From NCBI RefSeq assembly GCF_000720485.1, contig NZ_JOAX01000012.1:1-64000 (forward strand): a stretch of 64,000 nucleotides of DNA. Direction: 5' to 3'. The position numbers and the translations under genes are program-made. Source of the stretch: Streptomyces ochraceiscleroticus. Its GTDB lineage: Bacteria > Actinomycetota > Actinomycetes > Streptomycetales > Streptomycetaceae. The notes beneath the pieces were generated by a model, which saw only the letters and a program-made list of their open reading frames with translations, had not been told where the DNA came from and did not search any database. Numbering within the stretch: the first letter of the stretch is position 1; the number at the start of each line of letters is the position of its first letter. Shown here one piece after another: positions 9,838 through 19,367 of the stretch.

Positions 9838-10521
9838 ATGGTGCAGAAGGCCAAGATCCTCCTGGTCGATGACCGGCCGGAGAATCTGCTGGCGCTGGAG
9901 GCGATCCTCTCCGCGCTCGATCAGACGCTGGTGCGGGCATCGTCCGGGGAGGAAGCGCTCAAGGCGCTGCTCACCGACGATTTCGCGGTGATTCTGCTCG
10001 ATGTGCAGATGCCGGGGATGGACGGGTTCGAGACCGCGGCGCACATCAAGCGCCGCGAGCGGACGCGGGACATCCCGATCATCTTCCTCACGGCGATCAA
10101 CCACGGCCCGCACCACACGTTCCGTGGCTACGCGGCCGGTGCTGTCGACTACATCTCCAAGCCGTTCGACCCGTGGGTGCTGCGCGCCAAGGTCTCGGTC
10201 TTCGTCGAGCTGTACATGAAGAACGTCAAGCTGCGGGAGCAGGCGTCGCTGCTGCGGCTGCAGCTCGAGGGCGGTCAGCCGGCCGACGACGAGGACGCCA
10301 AGGAGGCGGCGGGGCTCCTCGCCGAGCTCTCCGCGCGGCTGGCGGCCGTCGAGGAGCAGGCCGAGGCGCTGTCCAAGCAGCTCGACGAGTCGGCGGACGC
10401 CGCCGCCGTGGCGACGGCCGCGCACCTGGAGCGGAAGCTGACGGGACTGCGCCGCGCTCTGGACGCCCTGGAGCCGGGCACGGGCAACAGCGACACGCCG
10501 TCCGTGCCCTCGCAGAACTGA
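9838..10521 (+). CDS. osaB: OsaB response regulator with coiled-coil output
   Basis: 227 residues. A receiver domain (about 1-125) has the acidic pocket DD near residue 10, phosphoacceptor Asp55 in ILLDVQMPG, and Lys108 in ISKPFD. The rest (~130-210) is heptad-rich and alanine/glutamate-rich, a predicted coiled coil. No DNA-binding domain is present, so output is likely through protein contacts. ATG at 9838 is preceded by GAGGAGG at good spacing; upstream in-frame starts lack such a site. It lies 253 bases after osaA; the intervening DNA (9585-9837) shows no other gene. In S. coelicolor OsaB is needed for osmotic adaptation, so the same role is inferred here. Confidence 0.92.
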   Translation: MVQKAKILLVDDRPENLLALEAILSALDQTLVRASSGEEALKALLTDDFAVILLDVQMPGMDGFETAAHIKRRERTRDIPIIFLTAINHGPHHTFRGYAAGAVDYISKPFDPWVLRAKVSVFVELYMKNVKLREQASLLRLQLEGGQPADDEDAKEAAGLLAELSARLAAVEEQAEALSKQLDESADAAAVATAAHLERKLTGLRRALDALEPGTGNSDTPSVPSQN

Positions 10522-10712
10522 CGGCGCGGCGCCGGGTGTACGGCGTCGGCGCCGCCCCGCAGGGGAGCTGACCCGGCAGCAGCTCCCGGCGCTGCCCCGG
10601 GTGTTGGGCCCGGCGCGGGCCAACCGCCCATATGGCGCGTTGGTTACGACACGAACGGGTGAAGGCCCGAGCGCCCGTGTCACCCCGGGCGGTCGCCTGT
10701 AACCTCGTCACC

Positions 10713-13493
10713 ATGGCCTCACGTACGTCCGGCAAGGGTTCCCAGAGCACGGCGGGCCCCTCGAAGCAGCGCGCCGGGCGCCCCGGGGGAGCCGCCAAGA
10801 AGACCGCCGCGAAGCCGCCCGCCGCCAAGAAGGCACCGGCGAAGAAGGCGCCGCCCAAGAAGGCCGCGGCCGCGAAGAAGGCCCCCACGAAGAAGGCGGT
10901 GGCGAAGAAGCCCGCGCCGTCGCCGACCGGGGGCGTCTACCGCGCGGTGCGCGCCCTCTGGCTGGGCCTCGCGCACACCGTCGGCTGGCTCTTCCGCGGC
11001 ATGGGGCGCAGCGCGAAGAACCTCGACCCGGCCCACCGCAAGGACGGCCTGGCGCTGGCCCTGCTCGGCCTCGGCCTGGTGATCGCGGCGGGCACGTGGG
11101 CCAATCTGAACGGCCCGGTCGGTGACGTCGTCGAGCTGCTGGTGACCGGCGCGTTCGGCCGGCTGGACCTGCTCGTGCCGATACTGGTGGGCGGCATCGC
11201 CGCCCGTGTGTTCTTCCGCCCCGAACAGCCGGAGGCGAACGGGCGGATCGTCATCGGGCTCTCGGCGCTGGTGGTCGGCGTGCTCGGACAGGTCGCGATC
11301 GCCTGCGGCTCGCCGGACCAGGACGATGTGGCGGGGGTGCGGGACGCCGGCGGCTATCTCGGCTGGGCCGTGTCCAAGCCGCTGCTCTTCATGGTCGGGC
11401 AGACCCTGTCGGTGGCGCTGCTGGTACTGGTGACCGTCTTCGGCCTGCTGGTGGTCACCGCGACCCCGGTGACGGCCATTCCGCGGCGGTTCCGCGCGCT
11501 CGGCATGCGGCTGGGCCTCCTGGAGACGTACGAGCCGGATGCCGACGCCTTCGCCGACGAGCCGCGCGAGCAGCCGGCCCGCAGGGGCCGCCGGAGCCGC
11601 TCGGAGGAGCTGGAGACGTCCCCGGAGGCCGCGGAGGAGGCCGCGCTCGCCAAGCGCCGCAAGTCGCGCCGTACGGCCGCTGAGCCGGTCGCCGAACCGG
11701 CCGCCGAGTGGGAGCCCGCGCGGTCCAAGGACGCGGTGGACGTGGCCGCCGGGTACGCCGCCAATCTGGACGGCGCGGTGCTGCACGGCATCCAGCCCTC
11801 GGCCCTGGTGGCCGACATCAGCAGCGGCATCAAGGGCGAGCGCGGCGACCACGAGGACAGCGGCGCCGCCACGGGCCTCCAGAGCTCTGTACCGCCCGCA
11901 CGCGATGCCGAGCCGACGGCCGTCGCGGAGCGTTCCTCCTCGGTCCCCGACTTCACCAAGCGCGCGCCGGAGCCCGTCTCCGACCTGCCGCCGCGCGCCG
12001 AGCAGCTCCAGCTCGCCGGCGACATCACGTATGCGCTGCCCTCGCTGGACCTGATGGAGCGCGGCGGGCCCGGCAAGACCCGCAGCGCGGCCAACGACGC
12101 GGTCGTGGAGTCGCTGTCCAAGGTGTTCCAGGAGTTCAAGGTGGACGCCGCGGTCACCGGCTTCACCCGGGGGCCGACGGTCACCCGGTACGAGATCGAG
12201 CTCGGTCCGGGCGTGAAGGTCGAGAAGATCACCGCGCTGGCGAAGAACATCGCGTACGCGGTGGCCAGCCCGGACGTGCGGATCATCAACCCGATCCCGG
12301 GCAAGTCCGCGGTCGGCATCGAGATCCCCAACAGCGACCGCGAGATGGTCAACCTCGGGGACGTGCTGCGCTCGGCGGCCGCGGTGGGCGACGACCACCC
12401 GATGGTGGTCGGGCTCGGCAAGGACGTCGAGGGCGGCTACGTCTCGGCGAACCTGGCGAAGATGCCGCACGTCCTGGTCGCGGGCGCCACCGGCTCCGGC
12501 AAGTCCTCATGCATCAACTGCCTGATCACCTCGGTCATGGCCAGGGCCACGCCGGAGGACGTACGGATGGTGCTGATCGACCCCAAGCGGGTCGAGCTCA
12601 CCGCGTACGAAGGCATCCCGCACCTGATCACGCCGATCATCACCAACCCCAAGCGGGCCGCCGAGGCGCTGCAGTGGGTGGTGCGCGAGATGGACCTCCG
12701 GTACGACGACCTCGCGGCCTACGGGTACCGGCACATCGACGACTTCAATGAGGCGGTGCGCAGCGGCAAGGCGCAGGCCCCCGAGGGCAGCGAGCGCGAG
12801 CTGTCGCCGTATCCGTATCTGTTGGTGATCGTGGACGAGCTGGCGGACCTGATGATGGTCGCGCCGCGGGACGTGGAGGACTCCATCGTCCGCATCACCC
12901 AGCTGGCGCGCGCGGCCGGCATCCACCTGGTGCTGGCGACGCAGCGCCCGTCGGTCGATGTGGTCACGGGCCTGATCAAGGCGAACGTGCCCTCGCGGCT
13001 CGCCTTCGCGACGTCCTCGCTGGCCGACAGCCGGGTCATCCTGGACCAGCCGGGCGCGGAGAAGCTCATCGGAAAGGGTGACAGCCTGTTCCTGCCGATG
13101 GGGGCGAGCAAGCCGACCCGTATGCAGGGCGCCTTCGTGCAGGAGGCGGAGGTCGCGGCGGTGGTGCAGCACTGCAAGGAGCAGATGGCCCCGGTCTTCC
13201 GCGACGACGTCACGGTCGGGCAGAGCAAGAAGAAGGAGATCGACGAGGACATCGGCGACGACCTGGACCTGCTGTGCCAGGCCGCCGAGCTGGTCGTCTC
13301 CACGCAGTTCGGGTCCACGTCGATGCTGCAGCGCAAGCTGCGGGTGGGGTTCGCGAAGGCCGGGCGGCTGATGGACCTGATGGAGTCGAGGGACATCGTG
13401 GGGCCCAGCGAGGGTTCCAAGGCGCGCGATGTTCTGGTGAAGCCGGAGGATCTGGAAGGAGTGCTTGCCGTGATTCGGGGGGAGGCTCACTGA
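10713..13493 (+). CDS. ftsK: FtsK/SpoIIIE DNA translocase
   Basis: 926 residues. The first ~70 residues are very rich in lysine, alanine and proline (repeats of the KKAP/KKA type). A membrane domain with about four helices follows (~110-270), then a variable linker, and the motor: Walker A GATGSGKS at 591-598, Walker B in LLVIVDELADLMM, and the C-terminal winged-helix gamma domain (~851-926). FtsK pumps chromosomal DNA through closing septa; in Streptomyces it clears DNA during sporulation septation. The start ATG at 10713 has no Shine-Dalgarno; a TGTAAC element at 10698-10703 suggests a short or absent leader. The frame stays open upstream to 10632, but homology begins at 10713. Confidence 0.95.
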   Translation: MASRTSGKGSQSTAGPSKQRAGRPGGAAKKTAAKPPAAKKAPAKKAPPKKAAAAKKAPTKKAVAKKPAPSPTGGVYRAVRALWLGLAHTVGWLFRGMGRSAKNLDPAHRKDGLALALLGLGLVIAAGTWANLNGPVGDVVELLVTGAFGRLDLLVPILVGGIAARVFFRPEQPEANGRIVIGLSALVVGVLGQVAIACGSPDQDDVAGVRDAGGYLGWAVSKPLLFMVGQTLSVALLVLVTVFGLLVVTATPVTAIPRRFRALGMRLGLLETYEPDADAFADEPREQPARRGRRSRSEELETSPEAAEEAALAKRRKSRRTAAEPVAEPAAEWEPARSKDAVDVAAGYAANLDGAVLHGIQPSALVADISSGIKGERGDHEDSGAATGLQSSVPPARDAEPTAVAERSSSVPDFTKRAPEPVSDLPPRAEQLQLAGDITYALPSLDLMERGGPGKTRSAANDAVVESLSKVFQEFKVDAAVTGFTRGPTVTRYEIELGPGVKVEKITALAKNIAYAVASPDVRIINPIPGKSAVGIEIPNSDREMVNLGDVLRSAAAVGDDHPMVVGLGKDVEGGYVSANLAKMPHVLVAGATGSGKSSCINCLITSVMARATPEDVRMVLIDPKRVELTAYEGIPHLITPIITNPKRAAEALQWVVREMDLRYDDLAAYGYRHIDDFNEAVRSGKAQAPEGSERELSPYPYLLVIVDELADLMMVAPRDVEDSIVRITQLARAAGIHLVLATQRPSVDVVTGLIKANVPSRLAFATSSLADSRVILDQPGAEKLIGKGDSLFLPMGASKPTRMQGAFVQEAEVAAVVQHCKEQMAPVFRDDVTVGQSKKKEIDEDIGDDLDLLCQAAELVVSTQFGSTSMLQRKLRVGFAKAGRLMDLMESRDIVGPSEGSKARDVLVKPEDLEGVLAVIRGEAH

Positions 13494-13636
13494 CAAGTCG
13501 CTCGAAAGAGATCGCAAGCAACCGTTTCTTCTGCCGATACGTCAAGTTGAAGGAAGAGACGGAACGACGCGCGACCGTCGGGCTCTCGGTGCGCACCGGA
13601 GGGCCTTCCGATGGCGTACAAAGTCCGCCCTCCCGC

Positions 13637-13667
13637 TTGCCCGACCCTTTCGGTACACCCCTAGACT
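13637..13667 (+). promoter_or_regulatory. putative promoter for the RodZ-like gene
   Basis: TTGCCC (13637-13642) and TAGACT (13662-13667) are separated by 19 bases and lie 40 bases before the GTG start at 13708. They resemble a housekeeping HrdB-type promoter with a long spacer. Confidence 0.4.
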
Positions 13668-13707
13668 GAACATCCAGCAGGTGGCTACACGCTCGAAAGG
13701 CGCCCCC

Positions 13708-14511
13708 GTGTCCATCGGCAACTCCCCTGAAGACGACCGGCCTTCCGTCGGTCGTGTCCTCCAGCAGGCCCGCGTCGACGCCGGACTGACCGTCGACGAG
13801 ATCAGTACGACCACGCGGGTGCGCATCCCCATCGTGCACGCGATCGAGCAGGAAGATTTCTCGCGCTGCGGCGGGGACGTGTACGCCCGTGGTCACATTC
13901 GAACACTCGCACGTGCCGTGGGACTGGATCCGGCCCCGTTGATCGCCCAGTTCGATGCCGAGCACGGCGGCCGGCCCGCGCCGACCCCGGCGGCGCCGCT
14001 CTTCGAAGCGGAACGCATGCGTCCCGAGCGGCGGCGTCCGAACTGGACGGCCGCGATGGTCGCCGCGATCGTCGCCGTGATCGGTTTCGTCGGATTCACG
14101 CTGTTCAGCGACGGCGGCAAGGGCCAGGAGGCATCCGTCGCCGACGGTCACGTCGGCGAGAGCCCGACCGTCAAGCCGTCCCCGACCAAGACCAAGCCCG
14201 CCGACCCCAAGCCCGACCCCTCCGACAGCGCCATCGCCGGCCTGCCGAAGGACAAGGTGACCATCAAGATCACCGGACGTGACGGGCAGAGCTGGATCTC
14301 CGCCAAGGACGCCAACGGCAAGCTCCTGGAGGACGGCCTGCTCCGCAAGGGCGAGTCCAAGACCTTCACCGACAAGAAGCGGATCGACCTCGTCCTCGGT
14401 AACGCCGGAGCCGTACAGCTGTACGTCAACGGCAAGGAGGTCAAGGAGATCGGCGACAAGGGCTCCGTGGAGCGCCTGAGCTACACCCCAGGTGACCCGC
14501 AGGCCGGCTGA
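13708..14511 (+). CDS. RodZ-like membrane protein: HTH_25 domain, one membrane helix, DUF4115
   Basis: About 267 residues. An N-terminal helix-turn-helix of the Xre/HTH_25 type (~12-75, with [19 protein letters not shown] and [15 protein letters not shown]) is followed by a single membrane helix (~115-135), a Pro/Lys/Thr/Asp-rich external linker, and a C-terminal beta domain of the DUF4115 type (~180-260). RodZ anchors MreB in rods; the streptomycete relatives are of unproven function. GTG at 13708 is chosen because GAAAGG at 13695-13700 is well spaced; GTG at 13681 is an alternative that would add nine residues. It lies between ftsK and rimO on the same strand. Confidence 0.85.
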   Translation: MSIGNSPEDDRPSVGRVLQQARVDAGLTVDEISTTTRVRIPIVHAIEQEDFSRCGGDVYARGHIRTLARAVGLDPAPLIAQFDAEHGGRPAPTPAAPLFEAERMRPERRRPNWTAAMVAAIVAVIGFVGFTLFSDGGKGQEASVADGHVGESPTVKPSPTKTKPADPKPDPSDSAIAGLPKDKVTIKITGRDGQSWISAKDANGKLLEDGLLRKGESKTFTDKKRIDLVLGNAGAVQLYVNGKEVKEIGDKGSVERLSYTPGDPQAG

Positions 14512-14550
14512 GCGCACGCCCGCCGGCTTCCGGGGAAACGCCGGGGAAAC

Positions 14551-14581
14551 GCCCGCCGCCCCTCCAGGAGAGGCGGCGGGC
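14551..14581 (+). terminator. hairpin between the RodZ-like gene and rimO
   Basis: GCCCGCCGCC (14551-14560) pairs with GGCGGCGGGC (14572-14581). There is no T run, so it is a GC hairpin of the kind often seen after actinomycete genes. A short direct repeat GGGGAAACGCC lies just upstream. Confidence 0.5.
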
Positions 14582-14660
14582 GGCCGTATGCCGGGGCGCG
14601 GGGCGGTGCGGGGAACCCTCCCAGGCATGGGGACGTCCGGGACGAAGTAGGCTGGGCGCC

Positions 14661-16157
14661 ATGCCCGAACGCCGTACCGTCGCCCTTGTCACTCTTGGCT
14701 GCGCCCGTAACGAGGTGGACTCGGAGGAGCTCGCAGGCCGCCTGGCAGCGGACGGCTGGGAGCTCGTCGAGGAAGCCGCCGAAGCCGATGTCGCCGTCGT
14801 CAACACCTGTGGTTTCGTCGAGGCCGCCAAGAAGGACTCCGTCGACGCCCTCCTGGAAGCCAATGATCTGAAGGACCACGGCCGCACCCAGGCCGTGGTG
14901 GCCGTGGGCTGCATGGCCGAGCGGTACGGCAAGGAGCTGGCCGAGGCGCTGCCCGAGGCCGACGGCGTGCTCGGATTCGACGACTACACCGACATCTCCG
15001 GCCGCCTCCAGACCATCCTGAGCGGCGGCAACGTCGAGGCGCACGCCCCGCGCGACCGGCGCAAGCTGCTGCCGATCAGCCCTGCCGAGCGCCAGGGCGC
15101 CGGGGTCGCACTCCCCGGCCACGGCGACGCACTCGCCTCGGCCCCCACGGACCTTCCCGAGGGCGTGGCGCCCGCCTCCGGGCCGCGCGCCCCGCTCCGC
15201 CGCCGTCTGGGGAACAACCCCGTGGCCTCGGTGAAGCTCGCCTCCGGCTGCGACCGCCGCTGCTCCTTCTGCGCCATCCCGTCCTTCCGCGGCTCCTTCA
15301 TCTCGCGCCGCCCCTCGGACGTGCTGGGGGAGACCCGCTGGCTGGCCGAGCAGGGTGTGAAGGAGGTCATGCTGGTCTCCGAGAACAACACCTCGTACGG
15401 CAAGGACCTCGGTGACATCCGTCTCCTGGAGACGCTGCTGCCGGAGCTGGCCGCGGTCGACGGCATCGAGCGCATCCGGGTCAGCTACCTCCAGCCCGCC
15501 GAGATGCGCCCCGGGCTGATCGACGTCCTGACCGGCACCGACAAGGTCGCCCCGTACTTCGACCTGTCCTTCCAGCACTCGGCCCCCGGTGTGCTGCGCG
15601 CCATGCGCCGCTTCGGGGACACCGACCGCTTCCTGGACCTGCTCGCGCAGATCCGTACGAAGGCGCCGCAGGCCGGTGCCCGCTCCAACTTCATCGTCGG
15701 CTTCCCCGGGGAGACCGAGGAGGACTTCGCCGAGCTGGAACGCTTCATCAGCGAGGCGAGACTCGACGCCATCGGCGTCTTCGGGTACTCCGACGAGGAC
15801 GGCACCGAGGCGGCCGGCTACGAGAACAAGCTCGACCCCGAGGTGGTGGCCGAGCGCCTGGCGCACCTCTCCCGGCTGGCCGAGGAGCTGACCGCGCAGC
15901 GCGCCGAGGAGCGCCTGGGCGAGACCTTGTCCGTGCTGGTCGACCGGGTCGACGACGAGGACGGCGTGGTCGGCCGCGCGGCGCACCAGGCCCCGGAGAC
16001 CGACGGCGTCACCCTCCTCACGACCGGCCAGGACCTGGCTCCAGGTCGTATGGTCGAAGCAAAGGTGGTGGCGACCGAGGGCGTGGACCTCGTGGCGGAG
16101 CCGCTGCCGCTCGGCGCCGAGCACGGCGCCGGGTGTCCCGAGGAGGCGGGCAGATGA
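14661..16157 (+). CDS. rimO: RimO, ribosomal protein S12 methylthiotransferase
   Basis: 498 residues. RimO methylthiolates the beta carbon of a conserved aspartate in ribosomal protein S12. The N-terminal methylthiotransferase domain carries Cys14, Cys50 and Cys84 for one iron-sulfur cluster. The radical SAM core carries CDRRCSFC (Cys197, Cys201, Cys204). A C-terminal TRAM domain (~430-490) ends the protein. A Pro/Ala-rich insertion (~135-190) precedes the radical SAM motif and makes it longer than typical. Its paralogue miaB lies at 50303; the LGCARN start motif and the CDRRCSFC pattern favour RimO. TAGGCT at 14648-14653, 7 bases before the ATG, suggests a leaderless transcript. The stop overlaps the pgsA start. 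Confidence 0.94.
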   Translation: MPERRTVALVTLGCARNEVDSEELAGRLAADGWELVEEAAEADVAVVNTCGFVEAAKKDSVDALLEANDLKDHGRTQAVVAVGCMAERYGKELAEALPEADGVLGFDDYTDISGRLQTILSGGNVEAHAPRDRRKLLPISPAERQGAGVALPGHGDALASAPTDLPEGVAPASGPRAPLRRRLGNNPVASVKLASGCDRRCSFCAIPSFRGSFISRRPSDVLGETRWLAEQGVKEVMLVSENNTSYGKDLGDIRLLETLLPELAAVDGIERIRVSYLQPAEMRPGLIDVLTGTDKVAPYFDLSFQHSAPGVLRAMRRFGDTDRFLDLLAQIRTKAPQAGARSNFIVGFPGETEEDFAELERFISEARLDAIGVFGYSDEDGTEAAGYENKLDPEVVAERLAHLSRLAEELTAQRAEERLGETLSVLVDRVDDEDGVVGRAAHQAPETDGVTLLTTGQDLAPGRMVEAKVVATEGVDLVAEPLPLGAEHGAGCPEEAGR

Positions 16158-16846
16158 CCGGAGTCCCGGCTTCCGCCGCAGGTGCTTCCGCCGCCGGCGG
16201 GGCCGGACGGCCGAAGACCGTCCGGCGGCAGGCCGGGCTGTGGAACATCGCCAACATCCTCACGATGCTGCGGCTGGTCCTGGTACCGGTCTTCGTGCTG
16301 CTCCTGATGCACGGCGGCGGGTACGACCCGGCCTGGCGCTCGTTCGCCTGGGCCTCCTTCGCCGTCGCCATGATCACCGATCTCTTCGACGGGCATCTGG
16401 CGCGCGCTTACGACCTGGTCACCGACTTCGGGAAGATCGCCGATCCGATAGCGGACAAGGCGATCATGGGCGCCGCGCTGCTCTGCCTGTCGATCCTGGG
16501 CGACCTGCCCTGGTGGGTCACCGGAGTGATCCTCTTCCGGGAGCTCGGCATCACGGTGCTGCGCTTCTGGGTGATCAGGCACGGGGTCATCCCGGCCAGC
16601 CGCGGCGGCAAGATGAAGACGCTCGCCCAGGGGACCGCGGTCGGGATGTACGTCCTCGTGCTCACCGGTCCGCTGGCCACGCTGCGCTGGTGGGTGATGG
16701 CGGTGGCCGTGCTGCTGACCGTCGTCACGGGCCTGGACTACGTGAAGCAGGCCGTCGTACTGCGCCGGGCCGGGCTTGCCAAGTCGCGGGAGGCCCTCCG
16801 GGCACGGTCCGGTGAGGAGCCCTCCGGTCAGGGGCCGACGCGGTGA
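16154..16846 (+). CDS. pgsA: PgsA, CDP-diacylglycerol--glycerol-3-phosphate 3-phosphatidyltransferase
   Basis: 230 residues of polytopic membrane protein that makes phosphatidylglycerophosphate, the precursor of phosphatidylglycerol and cardiolipin. The CDP-alcohol phosphotransferase signature is complete: D76-L-F-D79-G-H-L-A-R, then [12 protein letters not shown] at 16154 overlaps the rimO stop (ATGA) and has AGGAGG at 16141-16146. A GTG at 16133 is in frame but less well placed. The 3' end overlaps the cinA start, implying one rimO-pgsA-cinA transcript. Confidence 0.93.
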   Translation: MTGVPASAAGASAAGGAGRPKTVRRQAGLWNIANILTMLRLVLVPVFVLLLMHGGGYDPAWRSFAWASFAVAMITDLFDGHLARAYDLVTDFGKIADPIADKAIMGAALLCLSILGDLPWWVTGVILFRELGITVLRFWVIRHGVIPASRGGKMKTLAQGTAVGMYVLVLTGPLATLRWWVMAVAVLLTVVTGLDYVKQAVVLRRAGLAKSREALRARSGEEPSGQGPTR

Positions 16847-17454
16847 GTGGCGGTACAGAGGCTGCGCAAGGGTCCCAGGGAAGCTCTGAGGCGCGCGCTG
16901 ACGGCCTTACGGCACCCGTCGCGCCTTCTGCTGCCTCCGGCGCCGAGGAGGGCGCCGGTCGGGCGCTGGCGGCGTTGACGGAGCGTGGACAGACGCTGGC
17001 CGTGGCCGAATCGCTGACCGGCGGTCTGGTCGCGGGCGTGTTCACCGCGGTTCCCGGTGCCTCCCGGTGCTTCCGGGGCTCGGTCACGGCGTACGCGACC
17101 GAACTGAAGAGCCTCGTACTGGGTGTGGACGGCGCGCTTCTGGCCACCCGTGGTGCGGTGGACGCCGACGTCGCCCGGCAAATGGCACGGGGTGTACGAC
17201 GCGTGCTCGGCGCCGACTGGGGTATTGCCACAACAGGGGTCGCCGGCCCCGACCCGCAGGACGGGCAGCCGGTCGGCACGGTCTACGTCGCGGTCACCGG
17301 GCCCGGCGGTGAGGGAAAAGTGCGCCGGCTGACGTTGCACGGGGATCGCGACCGGATCCGCAGGGACAGCGTCACCGCAGTAGTGGATCTCCTGTTGAGC
17401 GAACTGACAGAAAATGCGCGGGCAAAGGATACGGAACATCACGGGGGTATCTGA
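16843..17454 (+). CDS. cinA: CinA C-terminal domain protein, nicotinamide-nucleotide amidase
   Basis: 203 residues. It contains only the CinA C-terminal (PncC) domain (~45-195), with the AESLTGG motif, the RGSVTAYA segment and TGVAGPDPQDGQPVG. The domain hydrolyses nicotinamide mononucleotide to nicotinate mononucleotide. The N-terminal MoCF-like domain of full CinA is absent, which is usual in this lineage; the first ~40 residues are low-complexity Ala/Ser/Gly. GTG at 16843 overlaps the pgsA stop by four bases (GTGA). Confidence 0.9.
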   Translation: MSGGTEAAQGSQGSSEARADGLTAPVAPSAASGAEEGAGRALAALTERGQTLAVAESLTGGLVAGVFTAVPGASRCFRGSVTAYATELKSLVLGVDGALLATRGAVDADVARQMARGVRRVLGADWGIATTGVAGPDPQDGQPVGTVYVAVTGPGGEGKVRRLTLHGDRDRIRRDSVTAVVDLLLSELTENARAKDTEHHGGI

Positions 17455-17458
17455 TGTT
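17435..17458. promoter_or_regulatory. inverted repeat upstream of clgR
   Basis: AACATCA (17435-17441) and TGATGTT (17452-17458) form a perfect 7-10-7 inverted repeat straddling the cinA stop codon and ~105 bases before the clgR start. It could be an operator; I see no known ClgR site in it. Confidence 0.35.
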
Positions 17459-17563
17459 TACAGCCCTGAGTGAACACGAACTCGCTCCCGGCACGGCTGA
17501 GGCCCGAGGCGGTACGGTGGGGCGAGAAGGATCCGGATCCGAGGTCCGAGGAGGGAGCCAGCG

Positions 17564-17947
17564 ATGATTCTGCTCCGTCGCCTGCTGGGTGACGTGCTGC
17601 GCCGACAGCGTCAGCGTCAAGGCCGCACCCTGCGCGAGGTCTCCTCCTCCGCCCGGGTGTCTCTCGGCTATTTGTCCGAGGTGGAGAGGGGGCAGAAGGA
17701 GGCTTCCTCCGAGCTGCTCTCTGCGATCTGCGATGCGCTGGACGTACGGATGTCCGAGCTCATGCGGGAGGTCAGCGACGAGCTGGCGCTCGCGGAGCTG
17801 GCCCGGTCCGCGGCCGCGAGCGAGCCGGTGCCGACGCCGGTACGCCCCACGTTCAACGCCGTTTCCGTCACTTCCCTGACGGGCGTTCCCGAAGAGCGCG
17901 TGACGATCAAGGCGCCGGCGGAGGCCGTGGATGTCGTAGCGGCCTGA
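17564..17947 (+). CDS. clgR: ClgR, Xre-family activator of clp protease genes
   Basis: 127 residues. An Xre helix-turn-helix covers ~8-65: [15 protein letters not shown], then [16 protein letters not shown]. The remainder is a short Pro/Val-rich tail ending in AVDVVAA. ClgR activates clpP1P2, clpC and lon in actinobacteria. The terminal Ala-Ala matches the known S. lividans ClgR degron, which makes the activator itself a ClpP substrate and closes a feedback loop. ATG at 17564 follows GAGGAGGGAG with good spacing. An intrinsic terminator follows at 17984. Confidence 0.92.
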   Translation: MILLRRLLGDVLRRQRQRQGRTLREVSSSARVSLGYLSEVERGQKEASSELLSAICDALDVRMSELMREVSDELALAELARSAAASEPVPTPVRPTFNAVSVTSLTGVPEERVTIKAPAEAVDVVAA

Positions 17948-17983
17948 CCGCCGCGGTCCCGCAGACCGCTTGCAGGCATGAAG

Positions 17984-18017
17984 AAAACCCTGGTGGGCAC
18001 TCGCCCGCCGGGGTTTT
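17984..18017 (+). terminator. intrinsic terminator after clgR
   Basis: AAAACCCTGGTGGGC pairs with GCCCGCCGGGGTTTT across a 4-base loop, including G-T pairs. It ends in TTTT. Confidence 0.85.
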
Positions 18018-18132
18018 CGTGTTGCCGGAGGGCACCACGGAGACTCCCGTCCGAACTGCGGCTTTTCTCGTCATGGGGCATCGTTTGTACGATGGCCAAA
18101 ACGGACCATTCGCTTTGAAACGGGAGTAATGC

Positions 18133-18603
18133 ATGCCTGTCGTCAACAGCACGCTGTCCGAGAGCGACCGCAAGACGGTCGGTGACGCGCTCCAGGGCGC
18201 GCTGGTGGACCTGGTCGACCTGTCGCTCCTCGCCAAGCAGGTTCACTGGAACGTCGTCGGCCCGCGCTTCCGGTCCGTCCACCTCCAGCTCGACGATGTC
18301 GTCGCCAGCGCACGCGGCCACGCCGACACGGTGGCCGAGCGGGCCTCCGCGATCGGTGTGACCCCCGACGGCCGCGCGGAGACGGTGGCCAAGACGAGCG
18401 GGATCGACGCCGTCGACGCCGGCTGGATCAAGGACAACGACGCGGTGGCCACCCTCGTACGGGCGCTCGGCGCCGTCATCGAGCGGATGCGGGAGCGCAT
18501 CATCGCCACCGACGAGCCCGACCCCGTCACCCAGGACCTCCTGATCGGGCTCACCGCCGATCTGGAGAAGCACCACTGGATGTTCCAGGCCGAGGCGGCC
18601 TGA
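18133..18603 (+). CDS. dpsB: Dps-family ferritin-like DNA-protection protein
   Basis: 156 residues forming one four-helix Dps subunit. The ferroxidase ligands are present: His38 in KQVHWNVVGP, His50, Asp54, then Asp65 and Glu69 in the HADTVAER segment. Dps dodecamers oxidise and store iron and compact DNA under stress. The position after clgR matches S. coelicolor dpsB as I remember it, hence the symbol. The start ATG at 18133 has GGGAG about 6 bases before it. The 185-base gap upstream holds the clgR terminator and an AT-richer promoter region. Confidence 0.93.
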   Translation: MPVVNSTLSESDRKTVGDALQGALVDLVDLSLLAKQVHWNVVGPRFRSVHLQLDDVVASARGHADTVAERASAIGVTPDGRAETVAKTSGIDAVDAGWIKDNDAVATLVRALGAVIERMRERIIATDEPDPVTQDLLIGLTADLEKHHWMFQAEAA

Positions 18604-18840
18604 GGGCTGCCTGATGGCGGCCCGGTAAGGCACTCTCCGGTGGCCCGATCGCTTCCGACCCGTACTGCCGGTGGCTGACTGCGGTCCGACAGCCGGTGAC
18701 AGACTCCGGAGCCGGGCTGGACCGATCGGGAACGGTTCCGTCCGAGCGCGTGTCGTGCGTTGCGGAACGCGCCGTTCGTGCCCCGGTGCGCCCTCCCGCC
18801 GGAGGGCCATGGCCGACTACCGTCGACCGGAGGAGGCAGT

Positions 18841-19285
18841 CATGGCATGGCGCGGCTTCTTCTCCCGGCACCCGGTCCGGGACGCGGGCGCCGGGCCGCC
18901 CGGGACACCGGGCCGCGGCAGGGTGGGGGCGCCGGGCCGCGGCCCGGCGGGCGGTGCGGTGGTACTGCTCCGTCAGGTGCCGGGTCGCTGGGCCGTCGCG
19001 GTGCTCCTTGGAGCGCTGTGGTGGTGGGCCGTGCTGCGACTGCTCTTCTGGCCCGAGGGAGCGGGGGTCGTGGAAGGTGCGATGGCCGCGGGCGGCTGGG
19101 GTCTGAGCCTGCTGCCGGTGCACTGCGTACCGCGTCGGGCGCGCCGAGGTGGGGGGCGCGTCGGCGCGGCGGGCTGGCACACGCGCGGCGGCTGCGTGGG
19201 TGCCCCGAGCGACTCCGCTCTCACGGCGCGGTTCAGCAAGGCATGGCGGCACGGGCGGTGGGGTGGAGGGCCGGGGCGGTCCTGA
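18841..19285 (+). CDS. hypothetical small membrane protein
   Basis: 148 residues, not recognised. A Gly/Pro/Arg-rich N-terminus precedes two hydrophobic segments: ~40-62 (with WAVAVLLGALWWWAVLRLLF) and ~68-88. The C-terminal ~55 residues are Arg/Gly-rich and low in complexity. ATG at 18841 follows GGAGGAGG at ideal spacing, which is the main support for it being real. The 237 bases upstream show nothing recognisable. The tail could be a frame-shifted extension, so the 3' boundary is less sure than the start. Confidence 0.5.
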
Positions 19286-19337
19286 GGCGTCCCCGGTCCG
19301 GTCCGTGGTGCGGGTCGGTCCTGAGAGGTGTTCGGCC

Positions 19338-19361
19338 CGAGAGGCGGCCGGGCGCCTCTCG
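19338..19361. terminator. hairpin between convergent genes
   Basis: CGAGAGGCG (19338-19346) pairs with CGCCTCTCG (19353-19361) over a 6-base loop. It sits between the small membrane protein gene and the nei gene, which converge here. There is no T run. Confidence 0.5.
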
Positions 19362-19367
19362 CCTGCG

